The position numbers and the translations under genes were made by a program. This document shows, piece after piece, positions 6,145 through 8,299 of a stretch of DNA of 8,299 nucleotides (positions are counted from its first letter, which is position 1; each line of letters opens with the position of its first letter). Source of the stretch: JAXHTH01 sp034211115 (GTDB taxonomy: Bacteria > Planctomycetota > Phycisphaerae > Phycisphaerales > SM1A02); contig JAXHTH010000115.1 in assembly GCA_034211115.1 (NCBI GenBank), positions 1 through 8,299 on the forward strand. The letters are read 5' to 3'. A model generated the notes under the pieces. That model did not search any database. It was not told where the DNA came from and saw nothing but the letters and a program-made list of their open reading frames with translations.

Positions 6145-7338
6145 ATGCCCGCCAAACACCTGATCGACCCGCACGGGGGCACGCTCGTCAATCGTTTCGT
6201 CGCCACGGACATGGCCGCGGATCTCGTCGCCGCCGCGGCGGAGATGCCGGTGATCCCGCTCTCCGCCAAGCAGGCCTGCGACCTGGAGATGCTCGCCATC
6301 GGCGCCTTCAGCCCCCTCACCGGCTTCGTGGGACGCGATGACTTCCAGTCCATCTGCACCGACACGCGGCTGGCCGAGGGGCTCGTCTGGCCCGTCCCCA
6401 TCACCCTCGCCGTCGATGATGATGTGAAGGCCGCGCTCAAGGACGGCGGGCGCGCCGCGCTCAGGCACGCCGACGGAACCCTCATGGCCGTCATCACCAT
6501 CCGCGAGATCTATCCCCACGACAAGAAGCTGGAGATCCCCAGCGTCTTCCGCACCGAGGACGAGGCGCATCCGGGCGTGAAGGGCGTGGTGGACGAGGGG
6601 GACTGGCTCGTGGCCGGGCCCGTCGATGTCCTCACCGTCACCCCCGAACTCGAGCCGGGCGAGCAGTTCAGCGAGCATCGCCTGCCCCCGGCGCGGACGC
6701 GCGCGGAGTTTGACAGGCGCGGCTGGAAGACCGTCGCCGCCTTCCAGACCCGCAACCCGATCCACCGCGCCCACGAGTACCTGTGCAAGGTCGCCCAGGA
6801 GGTGTGCGACGGCCTGCTCATTCATCCCCTGGTGGGTGAGACCAAGCCGGGCGACATCCCCGCGGAAGTCCGCATGGAATGCTACCGGGTCCTCATCGAC
6901 AACTACTTCGTGCCCGAGCGGACGATGCTCACCGTGATGCCCGCGGCGATGCGCTACGCCGGCCCGCGCGAGGCCATCCTCCACTCGCTCGTGCGCAAGA
7001 ACTACGGCGTGAGCCACTTCATCGTCGGCCGCGACCACGCCGGTGTCGGCGACTACTACGGCACCTACGAGGCGCAGGAGATCTTCGACGAGTTCGAGCC
7101 GGACGAGATCGGCGTCACCCCCCTCAAGTTCGAGCACGCCGCGTGGAGCAACCGCGCCCAGGGCATGGTCAGCAACAAGACCTTCCCGACCATCCAGGGC
7201 GATCGCGTCTTCCTCTCCGGGACCAAGGTGCGCGAGATGCTCCGCAACGGCGAGGCCCCGCCGCCGGAGTTCACCCGTCCCGAGGTCGCCGAGGTCCTCA
7301 TCAGGTGGGCCACGTCCGAAGTCGGCGCGGGAGTCTGA
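6145..7338 (+). CDS. sat: Sulfate adenylyltransferase (ATP sulfurylase), single-subunit type
   Basis: Catalyses ATP + sulfate to adenosine 5'-phosphosulfate (APS) + pyrophosphate in the cytoplasm, the first step of sulfate activation. At 397 aa it matches the usual length of the homo-oligomeric Sat/MET3-like family rather than the CysDN heterodimer. The N-terminus LIDPHGGTLVNRF (6-18) is the PUA-like start, and FSPLTGF (55-61) is conserved. QTRNPIHRAHE (201-211) holds the HxxH nucleotide-binding motif, with the sulfate-contacting Gln-Thr-Arg. GRDHAGVG (295-302) is the second ATP-site motif. Near the C-terminus, the stretch 333-349, where many bacterial and archaeal Sat proteins carry zinc-ligand cysteines, has none. 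There is no fused APS kinase domain; cysC follows 267 bases downstream on the same strand. The start is fixed by a strong ribosome site. In this setting it likely feeds PAPS synthesis for sulfation, but assimilatory use cannot be excluded. Confidence 0.97.
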   Translation: MPAKHLIDPHGGTLVNRFVATDMAADLVAAAAEMPVIPLSAKQACDLEMLAIGAFSPLTGFVGRDDFQSICTDTRLAEGLVWPVPITLAVDDDVKAALKDGGRAALRHADGTLMAVITIREIYPHDKKLEIPSVFRTEDEAHPGVKGVVDEGDWLVAGPVDVLTVTPELEPGEQFSEHRLPPARTRAEFDRRGWKTVAAFQTRNPIHRAHEYLCKVAQEVCDGLLIHPLVGETKPGDIPAEVRMECYRVLIDNYFVPERTMLTVMPAAMRYAGPREAILHSLVRKNYGVSHFIVGRDHAGVGDYYGTYEAQEIFDEFEPDEIGVTPLKFEHAAWSNRAQGMVSNKTFPTIQGDRVFLSGTKVREMLRNGEAPPPEFTRPEVAEVLIRWATSEVGAGV

Positions 7339-7342
7339 GAAG

Positions 7343-7373
7343 AAAAAGCTGAAAAGCAGAAAGCCGAAACCTG
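7343..7373 (+). repeat. Short degenerate tandem repeat A (AAAGCNG-like)
   Basis: Four successive units, AAAAAGCTG, AAAAGCAG, AAAGCCG and AAACCTG, begin five bases after the sat stop. Unit length shrinks from nine to seven bases. The 10-mer AAGCAGAAAG at 7354-7363 recurs exactly at 7504-7513, just before the second GGCATCA block. Confidence 0.6.
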
Positions 7374-7380
7374 AGGAAGG

Positions 7381-7405
7381 AAGGCATCGTGGGATCATGG
7401 CATCA
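7381..7405 (+). repeat. Tandem repeat B, first block (GGCATCA-like)
   Basis: Units AAGGCATCG, TGGGATCA and TGGCATCA follow each other directly. Two stretches recur exactly in the second block: AAGGCATC (7381-7388 and 7511-7518) and ATCATGGCATC (7394-7404 and 7532-7542). Confidence 0.6.
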
Positions 7406-7441
7406 ATGGGCAGAGCGGGGGCGGTGATCAGCCTTCGGACC

Positions 7442-7466
7442 TGAACCCGTTTCGCGACGCGGTTCA
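7442..7466 (+). terminator. Hairpin between the two repeat blocks, possible sat transcript end
   Basis: TGAACC (7442-7447) pairs with GGTTCA (7461-7466). The stem can extend inward by CGT with ACG if one C is bulged, leaving a small loop. It lies about 100 bases after the sat stop. No U-tract follows, so it may instead be an RNA-stability or pausing element, and transcription may continue into cysC. Confidence 0.35.
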
Positions 7467-7511
7467 CCCGCGTGTTCGGCGCCAGTAGATCAGGGATCCG
7501 CCGAAGCAGAA

Positions 7512-7543
7512 AGGCATCAAGGCATCAGGGCATCATGGCATCG
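7512..7543 (+). repeat. Tandem repeat B, second block (four NGGCATCA octamers)
   Basis: Four perfectly phased eight-base units are seen: AGGCATCA, AGGCATCA, GGGCATCA and TGGCATCG. A decayed fifth unit, AGGGTCA, follows. Eight-base phasing does not preserve a reading frame, which argues against a coding origin. Confidence 0.75.
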
Positions 7544-7562
7544 AGGGTCAGGAAGCGGTCAG

Positions 7563-7604
7563 CCAACAGCCAACAATTAACAACCAACAACCAACAGCCA
7601 CCAC
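7563..7604 (+). repeat. Tandem repeat C, six CCAACAR-like heptamers abutting cysC
   Basis: Units at exact seven-base spacing are CCAACAG, CCAACAA, TTAACAA, CCAACAA, CCAACAG and CCACCAC. They end one base before the cysC ATG. The stretch is almost free of G and U-pairing potential, so the cysC leader should be unstructured. It occupies the place where a Shine-Dalgarno sequence would be. Confidence 0.75.
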
Positions 7605-7605
7605 C

Positions 7606-8223
7606 ATGACCAAACAAGTCGCCACCAACATCACCTGGCATGAAGGGTCCGTCTCGCGGGCCGAGCGCAACCGCAATCTGGGTCAGAAGGGGGCCACCGT
7701 GTGGTTCACCGGCCTCTCCGGCTCGGGCAAGTCGACCATCGCCGTCGCCCTCGAGCAGGTTCTTCTCCAGCAGGGCAAGCACGCCTACTGCCTGGACGGC
7801 GACAACGTGCGGCACGGGCTGAACAAGAACCTGGGGTTCTCGGCCGAGGATCGGGAGGAGAACATCCGCCGCATCGGCGAGGTGGCCAAGCTCTTCGCCG
7901 ACGCCGGCCTCGTCGCCCTTACCAGCTTCATCAGCCCCTACCGCGCCGATCGCGACAAGGCCCGCGCCCTGCACGATGCCGACGGCCTGGCCTTCATCGA
8001 GTGTTACGTGGAGTGCCCGCTCGATGTGGCCGAGGAGCGCGATCCGAAGGGCCTGTACAAGAAGGCCCGGGCCGGCGAGATCAAGGGATTCACCGGCATC
8101 GACGATCCCTACGAGGAGCCGGCCAAACCGGAACTCGTCCTCCGCACGGACCAGCACTCCGTCGCCGAATGCGTCCAGCAGGTCCTCGACCTGCTCGACG
8201 AGAAGGGCATCCTGTCGGCGTAG
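7606..8223 (+). CDS. cysC: Adenylyl-sulfate kinase (APS kinase)
   Basis: Phosphorylates the 3'-OH of APS with ATP to give PAPS, the universal sulfuryl donor; cytoplasmic. At 205 aa it is full length (the E. coli enzyme is about 200 aa). The N-terminus NITWHEG (8-14) and SRAERNRNLGQKG (17-29) is typical. Walker A is GLSGSGKS (36-43). The APS-binding segment is DGDNVRHGLNKNLGFS (64-79), RRIGEVAKLFADAG is at 88-101, and FISPYRADR (108-116) contains the serine phosphorylated in some homologues. KGFTGIDDPYE (160-170) forms the lid. All key residues are present. The start at 7606 is the only sensible ATG, because conserved sequence begins within ten residues, yet no Shine-Dalgarno sequence precedes it. 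It lies downstream of sat on the same strand, and the pair makes a complete sulfate-to-PAPS module. Confidence 0.97.
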   Translation: MTKQVATNITWHEGSVSRAERNRNLGQKGATVWFTGLSGSGKSTIAVALEQVLLQQGKHAYCLDGDNVRHGLNKNLGFSAEDREENIRRIGEVAKLFADAGLVALTSFISPYRADRDKARALHDADGLAFIECYVECPLDVAEERDPKGLYKKARAGEIKGFTGIDDPYEEPAKPELVLRTDQHSVAECVQQVLDLLDEKGILSA

Positions 8224-8299
8224 GAACCGGATCCGGCATGCGCGTGATCTGCAAGTGACTGTCTCCATAGTACTTACGGGAGATTGGTGACGCGCGGCC
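8224..8299 (+). other. Short region after cysC, no gene assignable
   Basis: A perfect palindrome CCGGATCCGG lies at 8227-8236, four bases after the cysC stop; it is too short to call a terminator. GGGAGA at 8279-8283 followed by GTG at 8287 could be the start of another gene, but only four codons fit before the window ends. Confidence 0.3.

Noticed and set aside
5929..7467. 512-codon open frame on the minus strand opposite sat
   Set aside because: It is a GC-driven shadow of sat; the composition is low-complexity (Gly/Asp/Val/Ala repeats) and the plus strand carries the recognisable enzyme.
7512..7604. CRISPR array
   Set aside because: Repeat units are only seven to eight bases, directly adjacent with no spacers, and no cas genes are present.
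7525..8268. 247-codon minus-strand frame opposite cysC
   Set aside because: Shadow of cysC; the plus strand has all APS kinase motifs.
8284..8299. Start of another gene at GTG 8287 after GGGAGA
   Set aside because: Only four codons are visible before the window ends, too little to support a gene.

Overview
The window is GC-rich bacterial DNA, densely coding, with seven genes that read as part of a surface- or exo-polysaccharide locus joined to a sulfate-activation module. I cannot name the organism from sequence alone. The high GC, the single-subunit (Sat-type) ATP sulfurylase beside a stand-alone APS kinase, and the low-complexity spacer repeats would fit a planctomycete-like (Phycisphaerae-like) or other environmental bacterium, but that is a low-confidence guess.

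Layout, left to right. A PAPS-dependent sulfotransferase-like gene runs leftward off the window edge (931 to 1, minus; its C-terminus is missing). About 210 bases separate it from a divergent family GT4 glycosyltransferase (1148-2353, plus). That gene converges, with a 36-base gap, on a leftward block: a second GT4-like glycosyltransferase (5853-4612), a hexapeptide-repeat acyltransferase overlapping or abutting it (4609-4031), and, after a 270-base structured gap, an O-antigen ligase/polymerase-like membrane protein (3760-2390). A 291-base divergent intergenic region with several dyads precedes the rightward pair sat (6145-7338) and cysC (7606-8223). The 267-base spacer between sat and cysC is filled with three families of short degenerate tandem repeats. 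The last 76 bases hold no gene I can call.

How the parts fit: Sat makes APS from sulfate and ATP, and CysC phosphorylates APS to PAPS. The sulfotransferase at the left edge carries both PAPS-binding motifs and could consume that PAPS. The two glycosyltransferases, the acyltransferase and the ligase/polymerase would build, decorate and polymerise or transfer a glycan. No PAPS reductase or sulfite reductase is seen in the window, so the simplest reading is a locus for a sulfated, possibly O-acylated, polysaccharide. This is inference from gene content. The sat-cysC pair could equally be the cell's general sulfate assimilation genes that happen to lie here.

The most unusual non-coding feature is the sat-cysC spacer. 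It has an AAAGCNG-like array, two blocks of GGCATCA octamers, a 25-base hairpin between them, and a run of six CCAACAR-like heptamers that ends one base before the cysC ATG, where a Shine-Dalgarno sequence would normally lie.
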